6,528 nucleotides of DNA from Methylobacterium sp. Its GTDB lineage: Bacteria; Pseudomonadota; Alphaproteobacteria; Rhizobiales; Beijerinckiaceae. Shown here in pieces: positions 6,478 through 6,528 of the stretch. A model generated the notes under the pieces. It did not search any database, was not told where the DNA came from, and saw nothing but the letters and a program-made list of their open reading frames with translations. Each line of letters starts with the position of its first letter. The first letter of the stretch is position 1. The DNA is taken from NCBI GenBank assembly GCA_021154065.1, contig JAJKJG010000039.1, forward strand, positions 1 to 6,528. The letters run 5' to 3'. Made by a program: the position numbers and the translations under genes.

Positions 6478-6520
6478 GTCGTCCCGGAAGCCGCCGCTGC
6501 GCGGCTCCGGCCGGGATGAC
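6478..6520. repeat. Hairpin-forming palindrome downstream of the aldehyde dehydrogenase
   Basis: Two bases after the TGA stop, an outer stem pairs 6478-6487 (GTCGTCCCGG) with 6511-6520 (CCGGGATGAC), ten pairs including one G-T. An inner stem pairs 6489-6494 (AGCCGC) with 6501-6506 (GCGGCT) around CGCTGC. The GTCATCCCGG ends are typical of dispersed palindromic repeats in alphaproteobacteria (recalled, not searched). It could also act as a terminator or 3'-end stabiliser, but no T-run follows, only GAGCTAAA to the window edge. Confidence 0.6.
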
Positions 6521-6528
6521 GAGCTAAA

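Overview
The window is high-GC DNA, and every gene has the GC-rich third-position codon use expected of an alphaproteobacterium. The gene content (a Ugp-type sugar-phosphate ABC transporter, an ALDH7-family dehydrogenase, a small stress-type protein) and intergenic palindromes of the GTCAT(T)CCCG type suggest a member of the Rhizobiales/Hyphomicrobiales. That placement is an inference from style and content, not from a marker gene.

Left part (1-3834, minus strand): an operon transcribed right to left in the order ugpB, ugpA, ugpE, ugpC. It encodes a complete importer for sn-glycerol-3-phosphate or glycerophosphodiesters: a periplasmic binding protein, two inner-membrane permeases, and the ATPase. 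The ATPase gene is cut off by the left edge after 173 codons. ugpA and ugpE are coupled by a one-base TGATG overlap. The two other junctions (ugpB-ugpA, 135 bp; ugpE-ugpC, 122 bp) each carry a strong inverted repeat that begins at or inside the preceding stop codon.

Middle (3835-4043): a 209-bp divergent intergenic region. It holds the ugpB ribosome binding site, a weak sigma70-like promoter candidate reading toward ugpB, and a compact dyad with a 4-base loop.

Right part (4044-6475, plus strand): first a 237-aa protein whose N-terminal ~110 residues look like the YflT/general stress protein 17M alpha/beta domain, followed by a Gly/Ser/Arg-rich tail of unknown role. After a 170-bp gap comes a 515-aa aldehyde dehydrogenase that I identify with good confidence as L-piperidine-6-carboxylate dehydrogenase (amaB/pcd type, ALDH7/antiquitin), an enzyme of lysine degradation. 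A hairpin-forming palindrome follows its stop codon and runs nearly to the right edge.

Overall this is mostly ordinary chromosomal metabolism. I found no CRISPR array, RNA gene, insertion sequence or phage gene. The less ordinary signals are the structured intercistronic repeats, the unexplained C-terminal tail of the stress-type protein, and an orphan Shine-Dalgarno sequence with a short ORF overlapping the dehydrogenase start.
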